Shown one piece after another: positions 1 to 11,120 of a DNA stretch of 64,000 nt; the first letter of the stretch is position 1; each line of letters opens with the position of its first letter. The notes under the pieces are model-generated. The model worked only from the letters and a program-made list of their open reading frames with translations. It was not told the origin of the DNA and did not search any database. Source of the stretch: Myxococcales bacterium (lineage in GTDB: Bacteria > Myxococcota_A > Polyangia > Haliangiales > Haliangiaceae); NCBI GenBank assembly GCA_947483555.1, contig CANKMW010000011.1, positions 62,001 through 126,000 on the forward strand, given 5' to 3'. The position numbers were made by a program, and so were the translations under genes.

Positions 1-1
1 C

Positions 2-3000
2 GCCAACGCCGGCAAGGGCGGCGACACCAAGGGCGGCGGGAGCAAGACCGGCGGCGGCGGCGGTGGCAACGCGGTCGGACAGAACGCAAAACCGGCCGGG
101 CCGATGGGCGGGTTGTGCGAGGACCTCGGCATCAACGATCTGCCCGCCGATCAGCGCGACCTGATCATAGCCGAGCTGGCCGAGCACCAGGCGTGGGGCG
201 CGGCCACCGCCGCGGTCGGCGCGCCGGGCTCGTACGAGCGGGCCGCGTTCATCGCCGGCCAGGCCACCCGTGGCCTCCTGCAGGGCGCGGCCACCGGCGC
301 CGTCATGGGCGCTGCCATGGGGGTGGTGGGCGAGCTCGCCAAGCGCTACTGCCCGATCCCGGGCGTCGGCGCGATGATCGCCGGCGGCATGTCCGCCTAC
401 GGTCTCGCCACCCGTGACTGGGGCGCGACCGGCGAGACCATCCGCAACTTCGGCCAGGGTGGCTCCAACTGGGAGATCATCGCCAACAGCCTGGCGTCGA
501 TCTCCGAGGTCATCGACATCGTCGTCAACGTGATGAACGTCATCGCCGGTCTCATCGGCCTGATCTCGGCGGTGATGTGGCTCATCACCATCATCACCGT
601 CGGCATCGCCTCGCCGCTGGCCGGTACGCTGTCGGCGATCGCGCTCGGCATCCTGACCGTGTCGGGTGTGCTCGACAACATCAACAACCTGATCCTGCAG
701 CCGGTGATCCTGGTGTGCCGGATCATGCACACGATGCAGTCCGACGCCGACCCGCGCGAGATCGTCGGTCAGGGCGCCAAGATCGCCGACTCGGCGACCA
801 AGATCGGCAGCGCGGTCGGTGGCTACCTGGCCGGCAAGGGCGTCGAACGCGGCGCCAAGCGTCTCGATGCCCGCGCCGCGGCGCGCGCCGACGCCCGCGC
901 CGCGGCCCAGCCGAGCGCGCAAGCGACGCCGCAGCCAGCGGCGGCGCCACCGGCCGCCGCCGCACCCGCGGCCGCGCCGCATGTCGATCCCAACGCGCCA
1001 GCGCCGCATGTCGATCCCAACGCACCGGCGCCGCATGTCGATCCCAACGCGCCGGCGCCGCATGTCGATCCCAACGCGCCGGCGCCGGCCGCCGCGGCCG
1101 GAACGCCGGATCCCAACGCGCCGCGCACCGTCTGGCAGAAGCTCGGACTCGACGCCCGCACCAACGAGCAGCGACACCAGGATTCGCAGCGCACGTGGCG
1201 CGACCGGCTGGGCACCAACGCCACCAAGCTCGTTGACGCTGCGTCACCCCGGCAACAGGCACAGCGCTACGAAGACCAGGCGCGCCAGCACCTGGACGAG
1301 GCGCAGGCGCAACGCGACGACGCCGCGCAGCAGCGGCGGCAGCAGATCGACGATCAGCATCAGCAGCGGATCGACGACGCCCAGCAGGCCCGCGACGGCC
1401 GGGTCGGACGCGAGGTCGAGGCCCACGTGCAGGCGGCGAAGCGCAACCACACTGAGTCCCTGCAGCGCCTCCGCGAGGCCGGCGAGGCCAACGACCTGCG
1501 CCGGCAGCAGAGCGCCGAGAGCAGCGCCAAGCGGCACACCGACCGCGTCGCCGAGATCGAGGCCGAGCGGGGGCGGACCCAGCAGCGTCACGACGCGCGA
1601 CGCACCGATCTGGAGACTCGCTACCAGCAGGGGATGGCCGACGCCGCGCGGCTGGACAATCCCGACAACCCCAGCATGCGCACTCATGCCGAGGAGCACG
1701 CCCGGCAGCGACGTGCCGACGATCTGAAGTTCCTCGACCGCCAGGAGACCTGGGCCGACCAACGCCGCCAGCAGCAGACGGAGTCCGCGGACGGCGACCG
1801 CACCTGGAGTGATCAGCAGGCGCAGCGGGGGTGGCAGCGGGGGGAGCAGCGGCTAACCGAGAACTTCGAGACCGAGAGCCGGCGCACCGACGAGACGCTC
1901 GTCAGCCAGATTGGCACCAGCGAGCGGCGCGCCGACCGGTCGCAGCGCGACGCCACCACCGACGCCGACCGGGCGCGGGCCGGACGCGCCGACGAGCCAG
2001 GCGACGCGGCGGCGGCGAAGCAGCGCGAGCAGGACGCGCCGCCCCCCGGCACGTCGATTCGGGACTTCAATCCCGTCGCGCTGGTGCTCAGCCCGGTGGG
2101 GACCGGTAGGCGGATTGGCCAGACCGTCAAGGACGCGCGGGACATGGTCCAGGAGCACCGGGGTCCCGAGGGCGGACGCCGGTCACTGGATCAGGGCGAC
2201 CTGACCGCCCGTGACGTCGATCCCGGCTTCGCCTCCGCCAGCCCGGGCGGCGTCCTCGAAGGGGAGGCCAAGAAGCGCGCCGGCCTCGACGACCGCAACC
2301 GCGAGCAGCGTGCCGCCGACGATGCCGCCCAGACCGCGGACCGCAACCTGGGCTTCATCGATCGCATCAACAACCAGCTCCTCCACGGCGAGAAGAGCGC
2401 GCAGCAGAAGACGGCCGACGCGCGCGACAACGCCCAGTACCGGCCCGATCACCAGAAGAACGCCGCCGGCGAGCGCAAGAACCCGCACTACGCCGACCCG
2501 CCGGCCGGCAGCCTCGCCGAGCTCGACGCGCTCAAGGCCAAGCTGACGGAAGCTCTGGACAAGAAGTGCGAGGCCGACGCCGCCGCCCAGGCGATGGACG
2601 CCGAGAAGCAGAAGCACAAGGCCAACGAAGCGCCGCTGAAGGAGCTCGAGGGCGAAGGCAAGAAGGCGACCGAGAAGCTCGGCGCGCACAAGAGCGACGT
2701 CGACACCAAGAAGACCACCAACGCCAAGCAGCAGCAGAAGCAGGGCGAGGCGGCCGGCAAGATCGACGACTACGCGTCGAAGTCGGCGCAGCTCGACGCG
2801 GTGATCGTGCCGATGCGCGGGGTCGAGCGCTTCACGTACATCGGCTCGAAGGTGGGCATCAGCTCGTTCGACGACATGAACAAGGAGATCAAGTCGACGC
2901 TGAAGGGCTTCGAGACCATGGGCGCGCAGATGAAGAAGGAGGCTGCGTCGCAACCGGCGGCCAAGGCCGACCTCAAGGCCAAGGAAGGCCAGATCACGGC

Positions 3001-3487
3001 GACCGACACCAAGGCCACCACGTCCAACGCCGACTTCCAGAAGGCGGACAAGGACGTCGGTCAGGTCAAGCAGAACAACACCAAGGCGGTGTCGGAGGCG
3101 ACGGCCGCCGAGGCCGAGGCCAAGAGCCAGAAGGCTGCGTACGCCGCCAAGGTGGGCCAGTACCGATCCGAGTACAACTCGATGGCCGGCGGGCTGCTCG
3201 GCTGGGCCCAGGCCCATCGGGCGGCGCGCGCCGGTGAGCCGCCCGCGGTCGAAGCGCAGGCCGGCGGGCCGGCGGTCGAGGGCGCTGATCAGGCCGACGG
3301 CGGCGGCGGTGGCAATGCCCCCGATGCCCCCGATGCCGCCGCGCCGCCGCCGGGGGCCGCGTCCGCCGCCGCGCCACCGCCCGGACCGGCGGCGCCGCCC
3401 GCTGCACCACCGGCGGCGCCACCGGCGGCGCCACCGGCACCGCCACCGGCGGCACCGCCACCGCGTGACGCCGGAGCGCCGCCATGA
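2..3487 (+). CDS. Large coiled-coil/repeat protein, possible contractile-injection-system-associated protein (5' truncated)
   Basis: The reading frame is open from base 2 through the first in-frame ATG at 104, so the gene starts before the window. The visible protein begins Gly/Lys-rich. It continues with a glycine-zipper-like hydrophobic stretch (about 240-400), a strongly hydrophobic double segment (about 520-720, Ile/Val/Leu-rich) ending in a 'DADPREIVGQG' stretch, and four 9-residue APHVDPNAP repeats. A long Arg/Gln/Glu/Lys-rich coiled coil (about 1140-3200) and a Pro/Ala tail follow. From memory, the hydrophobic core followed by 'ADPR' resembles large proteins of extracellular contractile injection system (eCIS) loci that carry an N-terminal DUF4157 domain. 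That domain would lie outside the window, so the role (secreted or loaded effector) is inference. The stop overlaps the next start (ATGA). Confidence 0.75.
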   Translation, partial: ANAGKGGDTKGGGSKTGGGGGGNAVGQNAKPAGPMGGLCEDLGINDLPADQRDLIIAELAEHQAWGAATAAVGAPGSYERAAFIAGQATRGLLQGAATGAVMGAAMGVVGELAKRYCPIPGVGAMIAGGMSAYGLATRDWGATGETIRNFGQGGSNWEIIANSLASISEVIDIVVNVMNVIAGLIGLISAVMWLITIITVGIASPLAGTLSAIALGILTVSGVLDNINNLILQPVILVCRIMHTMQSDADPREIVGQGAKIADSATKIGSAVGGYLAGKGVERGAKRLDARAAARADARAAAQPSAQATPQPAAAPPAAAAPAAAPHVDPNAPAPHVDPNAPAPHVDPNAPAPHVDPNAPAPAAAAGTPDPNAPRTVWQKLGLDARTNEQRHQDSQRTWRDRLGTNATKLVDAASPRQQAQRYEDQARQHLDEAQAQRDDAAQQRRQQIDDQHQQRIDDAQQARDGRVGREVEAHVQAAKRNHTESLQRLREAGEANDLRRQQSAESSAKRHTDRVAEIEAERGRTQQRHDARRTDLETRYQQGMADAARLDNPDNPSMRTHAEEHARQRRADDLKFLDRQETWADQRRQQQTESADGDRTWSDQQAQRGWQRGEQRLTENFETESRRTDETLVSQIGTSERRADRSQRDATTDADRARAGRADEPGDAAAAKQREQDAPPPGTSIRDFNPVALVLSPVGTGRRIGQTVKDARDMVQEHRGPEGGRRSLDQGDLTARDVDPGFASASPGGVLEGEAKKRAGLDDRNREQRAADDAAQTADRNLGFIDRINNQLLHGEKSAQQKTADARDNAQYRPDHQKNAAGERKNPHYADPPAGSLAELDALKAKLTEALDKKCEADAAAQAMDAEKQKHKANEAPLKELEGEGKKATEKLGAHKSDVDTKKTTNAKQQQKQGEAAGKIDDYASKSAQLDAVIVPMRGVERFTYIGSKVGISSFDDMNKEIKSTLKGFETMGAQMKKEAASQPAAKADLKAKEGQITATDTKATTSNADFQKADKDVGQVKQNNTKAVSEATAAEAEAKSQKAAYAAKVGQYRSEYNSMAGGLLGWAQAHRAARAGEPPAVEAQAGGPAVEGADQADGGGGGNAPDAPDAAAPPPGAASAAAPPPGPAAPPAAPPAAPPAAPPAPPPAAPPPRDAGAPP
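977..1084 (+). repeat. Four tandem 27-nt coding repeats
   Basis: Four in-frame 27-nt units encode APHVDPNAP between two Pro/Ala-rich linkers. The copies differ at only two positions, one in copy 1 and one in copy 2, and the last two are identical. This points to recent expansion or ongoing copy-number change. Confidence 0.95.
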
Positions 3488-4506
3488 ACCCAGCCGAGGT
3501 CCTCGCGCGGCTCGGCGCCGCGCGCACCTCGGGCAATCGGGACCAGCTGGCGGAGGTGCTGATCGAACACGCCGCCGTCCTGGTCGGCGAAGCCAAGCTC
3601 GCCGACGCGCTGGCCGCGCTCGACGAGGCCGGCGCGATCCACAGCGGGGCGGAACGGCGGCACGAGCAAGCCAGGTGCCTGCACCTGTCGGCGACGGTAT
3701 GCCGCCTGCTCGCCGATTTCGATCAGGCGGTCGATCGCGCCCGCCGCGCCGAGGGCCTGGCCACCGCGGCCACCCCCGCCATGGTGGCCGCGATCATGGA
3801 ACAGGGCGAGGTCGCGTCGCTGCGCGGCCAGCACGGCGTCGCCGCCGACCACTACGCCCGCGCGCTCGGCGAGGGACGCGGCGCCGGGTTGTTGCCCGAC
3901 TTCGAGGCCCGGCTGATGCGCAAGCAGGGCAAGATGCTGGCCGCTGCCGGACGCTTCGCCGAGGCCGCGGCCGCGATCGGCCTTGCCCGCGACCTGCACC
4001 ACGGCGCCGGCACCCACGACGAGGCCCGCCGCGCCGTGGTCGAGCTCGCGGTGGTGCACGAACAAGCCGGCAAGTTCGAACGGGTCGACGCGCTGATCGC
4101 GCTGTCCCGCGCCGAGGCCCTTGCCACCGGCGATCATCACGTCGCCGCCGATATCGAGCTGGTGGCGGCGGGTCGGGCGGCCGCCAGCCGCGACTTCGCC
4201 GCCGCCCTGGTCTGCGCCCGCCGCGCCCGCCAGCACGCGCTCGATGCGATCGCGCCGCTGTCGTACGTGTCGGCGGTGGTCAGCATCGCCGATGTCGCCG
4301 ACGCGCTCGGCGATCGCGACGCCGCCTACGAAGCCCTGGCCTCGGGATGGGTCACCGCCGGCGACGTGCTCGGCGAGGTGGCGGCCAAGCAGCTGTTCGA
4401 GCCCCGCCTGCAGGCGCTACGCGACACCTGGGGTGAGCCGGCGTTCCTGCTCGTCCGCGACGCGTACAACGACCGCCGCCGCGCGGTGCTGCGCGGCGAC
4501 CGCTAG
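3484..4506 (+). CDS. TPR-like helical repeat protein
   Basis: The 340-residue soluble protein has no signal peptide. It is built from Ala/Leu/Arg-rich helical pairs with TPR-like spacing, for example around residues 40-75, 115-150 and 155-195. The start ATG overlaps the upstream stop as ATGA, so it is probably translated by coupling to the large coiled-coil gene and works with that product, perhaps as a scaffold or chaperone (inference). The last 90 bases overlap the tail of the convergent methyltransferase gene. No catalytic motif is visible. Confidence 0.8.
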   Translation: MNPAEVLARLGAARTSGNRDQLAEVLIEHAAVLVGEAKLADALAALDEAGAIHSGAERRHEQARCLHLSATVCRLLADFDQAVDRARRAEGLATAATPAMVAAIMEQGEVASLRGQHGVAADHYARALGEGRGAGLLPDFEARLMRKQGKMLAAAGRFAEAAAAIGLARDLHHGAGTHDEARRAVVELAVVHEQAGKFERVDALIALSRAEALATGDHHVAADIELVAAGRAAASRDFAAALVCARRARQHALDAIAPLSYVSAVVSIADVADALGDRDAAYEALASGWVTAGDVLGEVAAKQLFEPRLQALRDTWGEPAFLLVRDAYNDRRRAVLRGDR

Positions 4507-6159
4507 CCCGGCGTGGGTAGGCTCGCCGGCGACCTGGTCTGACTCGTCGCCCAGCGCGGCGCCGCGCGCCTGCTCGCCCTGCACCCGGACCCGCCAGTCG
4601 CGGGCCGGGGCGTAGGTCGGGTCCTTGTCGAGGGCGCGGTCGAACAACCCCAGCGCCTCGTCGAGCCGGCCCTGCTGGAACTCGCACAGCCCCATGTTGA
4701 ACAGCGTCACCTGGTGCGGGCCGTAGAGCGCGATCGAGCGCTGGTAGAACGCCATGGCCTCGCGATAGCGCCGCATCGCGTAGTAGACGAAGCCGAGCTC
4801 GAACGCCACGTCCTTGCCGTCGGCGAGCGGGAAGTGCAGGGCCCAGACCTTGTGCAGCGCCTCGCGCAGGCGGGCCAGCTGCTCGACGTAGGCGTCGCTG
4901 GCGCAGCGGTGCAGGTCGCGCGACAGCGAGATGAAGGTGGTCGGATCCCAGGCCGCCATCCGCAGCACCGCGAGCAGCTGATCGAGGTCCATCTTGTCGA
5001 GCGCCATGTGCTCGAGCATCCGGTAGACGTCGGTCGGCCCGACCCGCTCCATCATCTGCTCGAAGGCCAGCCGGGTCTCGCGCAGCGGCTGGCCCGCGCC
5101 CAGCGCGAGCGCGCAGATCTCGAGCGAGGCGGAGCGGGCGCCCTGGGCGAGCATGAAGCCGCCGCGATGGGTCATCAGCTCGCCGAGCGCGTGGTAGTTG
5201 ACCATCATCGAGATTCCACCCCGGTGGTGGGCCATCGACGGGCTGCCCAGCCCCAGCAGATCGAGCTCGCGGGCGTGGCCCTTGTCGGCGGTCAGCATCA
5301 ACATGCGTCCGGCCGACAGGTCGGCGAGGTGCTGCATGCAGCGCAGCGCGCCGAGCGGAAACGTGAACGCGGTGTCGCCGAGCCGGCGGGTGTAGTCGGC
5401 GAGGATGCGGCCGGCGATCGGCTCGTCCGGGTAGTAGGCCGCCGCGTCGCCGACCGGCTGATAGTCGTAGGTGACCTCGACGTGATCCAGCATCTCGCGG
5501 TCGCCGGCGGTCACCGAGCGGCCCAGGCGCAGGGTGGTCAGGCCCTCCTCGAGCTGGCCGCGCTGGATGCGGAACACGTCGTGCGACAGCGAATCGAAGA
5601 CGTAGTTGGCGACGAACACCATCGGGTTGTGGGCCGACGATGGCGCCAGCACCACGCCCGAGCGTTGCAGCTGCAGCTCGCGATCGCGTTCGACGTCGAA
5701 GCGCGCGACGTCGAGCATGCCAGCGTCCATGAACGGGCGCAGGCGCTCGTGCTTGCGCCACGCCTCGAGGTTCGAGTCGGTGAAGTCGGTGAGCACGTAG
5801 CAGATCGGCGGCATCGCGAACGGGATGCGTTCCCTGGCCTCGAGCAGCTTGCACAGGAACAGGTAGCCGAAGTAGCCATGGCCGGCGCCGAGCTCCACGA
5901 TGTACAGCGGCCGGGTCGGATCGAGCGCCAGCGGCGAACCGGGCGGGGCGTTGGCGCAGTCGTGGATGAAGCGGGTCGCGACCCACAGGTAGGCGTCGGC
6001 GATGTACGCGTTCGAGGTGACGTGGAACGGGACCCGGCCCTCGCTCCACGCCCGCACGCCCGAGCGATCGAAGAACTCGCGCTGCAGCCGCCAGGTCGCC
6101 GACTCGGACAGTCGCTTCCCGGTCTCCAGCACGGTGCCCTCGTGGGGTTGCTCGCTCAT
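4417..6159 (-). CDS. SAM-dependent methyltransferase-like protein with C-terminal TPR
   Basis: This 580-residue cytosolic protein carries a Rossmann methyltransferase motif I (VELGAGHGY, residues 88-96), followed by an acidic strand-end 'VLTDFTDSN' and an 'NYVFDSL' stretch. The layout recalls MidA/NDUFAF7-like or other protein methyltransferases, but the substrate is unknown. Roughly residues 450-520 form two TPR units (MRRYREAMAFYQRSIALYG, then GRLDEALGLFDRALDKDP). The start at 6159 was chosen because longer upstream readings look non-coding and a TATGCT -10-like box sits 8 nt before this ATG. The 3' end overlaps the TPR gene by 90 bases tail to tail. Confidence 0.82.
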   Translation of the reverse strand: MSEQPHEGTVLETGKRLSESATWRLQREFFDRSGVRAWSEGRVPFHVTSNAYIADAYLWVATRFIHDCANAPPGSPLALDPTRPLYIVELGAGHGYFGYLFLCKLLEARERIPFAMPPICYVLTDFTDSNLEAWRKHERLRPFMDAGMLDVARFDVERDRELQLQRSGVVLAPSSAHNPMVFVANYVFDSLSHDVFRIQRGQLEEGLTTLRLGRSVTAGDREMLDHVEVTYDYQPVGDAAAYYPDEPIAGRILADYTRRLGDTAFTFPLGALRCMQHLADLSAGRMLMLTADKGHARELDLLGLGSPSMAHHRGGISMMVNYHALGELMTHRGGFMLAQGARSASLEICALALGAGQPLRETRLAFEQMMERVGPTDVYRMLEHMALDKMDLDQLLAVLRMAAWDPTTFISLSRDLHRCASDAYVEQLARLREALHKVWALHFPLADGKDVAFELGFVYYAMRRYREAMAFYQRSIALYGPHQVTLFNMGLCEFQQGRLDEALGLFDRALDKDPTYAPARDWRVRVQGEQARGAALGDESDQVAGEPTHAGLAVAAQHRAAAVVVRVADEQERRLTPGVA

Positions 6160-6167
6160 CGGCCGCG

Positions 6168-6173
6168 AGCATA
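6168..6173 (-). promoter_or_regulatory. -10-like box TATGCT for the methyltransferase gene
   Basis: TATGCT on the minus strand ends 8 nt before the ATG at 6159, and no Shine-Dalgarno is visible. The mRNA is probably leaderless. It overlaps the plus-strand box of the divergent gene, so the two promoters share the same few bases. Confidence 0.5.
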
Positions 6174-6177
6174 CCAT
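6172..6177 (+). promoter_or_regulatory. -10-like box TACCAT for the divergent gene at 6188
   Basis: TACCAT lies 10 nt before the ATG at 6188 without a ribosome binding site. Only 28 bases separate the two divergent starts, so initiation in the two directions should be mutually exclusive or co-controlled. Confidence 0.45.
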
Positions 6178-6187
6178 CGGCCTCGGG

Positions 6188-6952
6188 ATGAACGTGACCG
6201 CGGCTCTCGCCGAGGTGGAGGCCGCGATCGCCGCCGACCGCCTCGACGACGCGATCGCGCGGCTCGGCCGCATCGCGGGCGCGCTGCTCGAGCAGGCGCC
6301 CGAGCCGGTGTCGCTCGCCCACGCCACCTGGCTGGCTGGCGCGGTCGCCCTGCGAAGCGGCGACCCCGAGGCCTTCGAGCGGCTGTCGCGCGACGCGGTG
6401 CACGGCCTCCGCCTCGCCGGCGACGCCGCGCGCGCCGCCACCGCGCTCGCGTCGCGCGACGAGCTCATCGCCCAGCTCGCGGACGTGCGCGAGGTCCAGA
6501 CCCGCGGCGCCGCGGGTCTGATGGCGGTGCTCGATCGCCACTGCGCGACCCTGCGCGACATCGCGGCCACCGACGGCTGGGACGACCTGCGCTGGCCCGC
6601 GGTCAACCGGCGGCGCGCCCTCTTGCCGGCGCTGGTCGCGCTGGTCGAGACCACCACCGGTGAGCCGGCGCCGCTGGCCCGGGTGCTCGACGAGCTCGAG
6701 CTCGACCCGGTGGAGAGCGTCTTGCTCGCCACGCTGGCGCCGCTGTCGCGGGCCGCCGAGCCGATCCTGCCCAACCAGCTGGCCCGGCTGTGCTTCGGTG
6801 ACTGGCGGTCGCACGATCAGGCGCTGGTCAGGCTGCGCGACGATGGCCGGCTGGCCATCGGGATGGTGCTGGTCAGCACCGTTCGTGGCGAGCTGGTCGT
6901 GAACCCGCCGCTGCTCGGTCGACTGTACCGCGACGCGGTCCGGCCGCGGTGA
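6188..6952 (+). CDS. Protein of unknown function
   Basis: This 254-residue soluble Ala/Leu/Arg-rich protein was not recognised. Residues about 1-110 look like helical hairpins (TPR-like). The C-terminal half contains 'ELDPVESVLLATLAPLSR' and a 'DDGRLAIGMVLVSTVRGELVVNPPLLGRL' stretch that looks like a winged-helix or small beta unit. That arrangement recalls the N-terminal domains of some bacterial AAA ATPases, but no ATPase is present. The ATG at 6188 was chosen by spacing to TACCAT and coding bias; the frame is open further upstream but there overlaps the divergent gene. Confidence 0.7.
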   Translation: MNVTAALAEVEAAIAADRLDDAIARLGRIAGALLEQAPEPVSLAHATWLAGAVALRSGDPEAFERLSRDAVHGLRLAGDAARAATALASRDELIAQLADVREVQTRGAAGLMAVLDRHCATLRDIAATDGWDDLRWPAVNRRRALLPALVALVETTTGEPAPLARVLDELELDPVESVLLATLAPLSRAAEPILPNQLARLCFGDWRSHDQALVRLRDDGRLAIGMVLVSTVRGELVVNPPLLGRLYRDAVRPR

Positions 6953-7024
6953 GGTGAACGTCCTCCACGCCGCCCGCGCGGTGATCACCCGATCGGCCGG
7001 CCACGGTCGTGGCATGATCGAGCG

Positions 7025-10261
<3,237 letters not shown>

Positions 10262-10271
10262 TGAGCGCGGC

Positions 10272-10302
10272 GCCGGTTCGGGTGCCGGTTCGGGTATAGA
10301 CT
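10272..10302 (+). promoter_or_regulatory. Promoter region of the ECF sigma gene: 12-bp direct repeat plus TAGACT
   Basis: Two exact adjacent copies of GCCGGTTCGGGT (10272-10283 and 10284-10295) run straight into TATAGACT. The hexamer TAGACT (10297-10302) lies 10 nt before the ATG at 10313. The repeat is a candidate regulator or sigma binding site in a 51-bp intergenic gap. Confidence 0.5.
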
Positions 10303-10312
10303 GCGGCCGCCG

Positions 10313-10963
10313 ATGGCCGAGCGAGCTCCCGACAGCGGCGACGACCAGGGCGTGGATGCTCGCGCGGCCCGCGAACAGGTGGTGCGCGATCGGCTCACCG
10401 CCGGCAGCGCCCGCGATGCGGCCGCCGCGGCGATCGTGCTCTACGGCGGCGAGGTGCTGGGCTTCCTCCACGCCGTGGCGCGCGACGAGGACCTGGCCAG
10501 CGAAGCGTTCAGCGTGTTCTCGGAGGATCTGCTGCGCGGGCTGGCGGCGTTTCGCTGGGACGCCTCGCTGCGCACCTGGTGCTACGCCCTGGCGCGCAAT
10601 GCGCTGCACCGGCTACGCCGCGATCCCCGGCGGCGGGCCCGCAACAACGTCCCGCTGTCCAACCGCTCCGCGGATGTCTCCGCGGTCGTCGAGCAGGTCC
10701 GCACCCAGACCCTGCCGTTCCTGCGCACCGAGGTGAAGGACGAGCTGCGTCGCCTGCGCGATGCGCTGGATCCCGATGACCACGCGCTGCTGGTCCTGCG
10801 GATCGACCGCAAGATGTCGTGGCGCGACATCGCGCGCGCGCTGCCCGGTGATGACGGTCAGGAGCTCGATCGCCGCGCCGCGACCCTGCGCAAGCGCTTC
10901 GAGCGCGCCAAGACGATGCTGCGCGAGCTCGCCACCGAGCGCGGCATCCTGCCCGCGAGCTGA
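10313..10963 (+). CDS. ECF-family RNA polymerase sigma factor
   Basis: The 216-residue protein has a sigma-2 region (about 45-105; 'VARDEDLASEAFSVFSEDL' then 'WDASLRTWCYALARNALHR'), a linker, and a sigma-4 region (about 150-210; 'LDPDDHALLVLRIDRKMSWRDIARAL' with the distal helix 'LRKRFERAKTMLREL'). No anti-sigma factor gene is adjacent; instead a Ser/Thr kinase lies 51 bp upstream. Kinase-linked ECF groups are known in several phyla, so control by phosphorylation is a reasonable inference. The polar insert between the two regions (PRRRARNNVPLSNRSADVS) contains several Ser residues that could be acceptors. The gene is probably leaderless from TAGACT at 10297. Confidence 0.88.
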   Translation: MAERAPDSGDDQGVDARAAREQVVRDRLTAGSARDAAAAAIVLYGGEVLGFLHAVARDEDLASEAFSVFSEDLLRGLAAFRWDASLRTWCYALARNALHRLRRDPRRRARNNVPLSNRSADVSAVVEQVRTQTLPFLRTEVKDELRRLRDALDPDDHALLVLRIDRKMSWRDIARALPGDDGQELDRRAATLRKRFERAKTMLRELATERGILPAS

Positions 10964-10981
10964 GCCGGTCCTCAGCCCGAT

Positions 10982-11004
10982 CTTGGGGTTCACGACCCCC
11001 AAAG
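10982..11004 (+). terminator. Weak hairpin after the ECF sigma gene
   Basis: TTGGGG (10983-10988) pairs with CCCCAA about 10 bases further on, 20 bp after the sigma factor stop. There is no T-tract, so this is only a possible terminator. Confidence 0.3.
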
Positions 11005-11074
11005 GCCGCCCCCCAGGGGCCTGGAACCCATGCGGATCCGGTTCGTAACCATTTGAAATCGTAACAGTTCTGTT

Positions 11075-11090
11075 TGGCACCAAGGTTGCT
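11075..11090 (+). promoter_or_regulatory. Sigma-54 promoter (-24/-12)
   Basis: TGGCAC-CAAGG-TTGCT fits the sigma-54 consensus TGGCAC-N5-TTGCW at every defined position, with GG (11076-11077) and GC (11088-11089) exactly 10 nt apart. The predicted transcript start near 11101 gives a short leader containing GAGGAGGT (11108-11115) before the GTG at 11121. Two TCGTAAC copies (from 11043 and 11060) lie just upstream in an unusually AT-rich patch. Activation by an enhancer-binding protein would be required; none is encoded in the window. Confidence 0.75.
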
Positions 11091-11120
11091 CTATTGACCC
11101 TCACCATGAGGAGGTCACCT

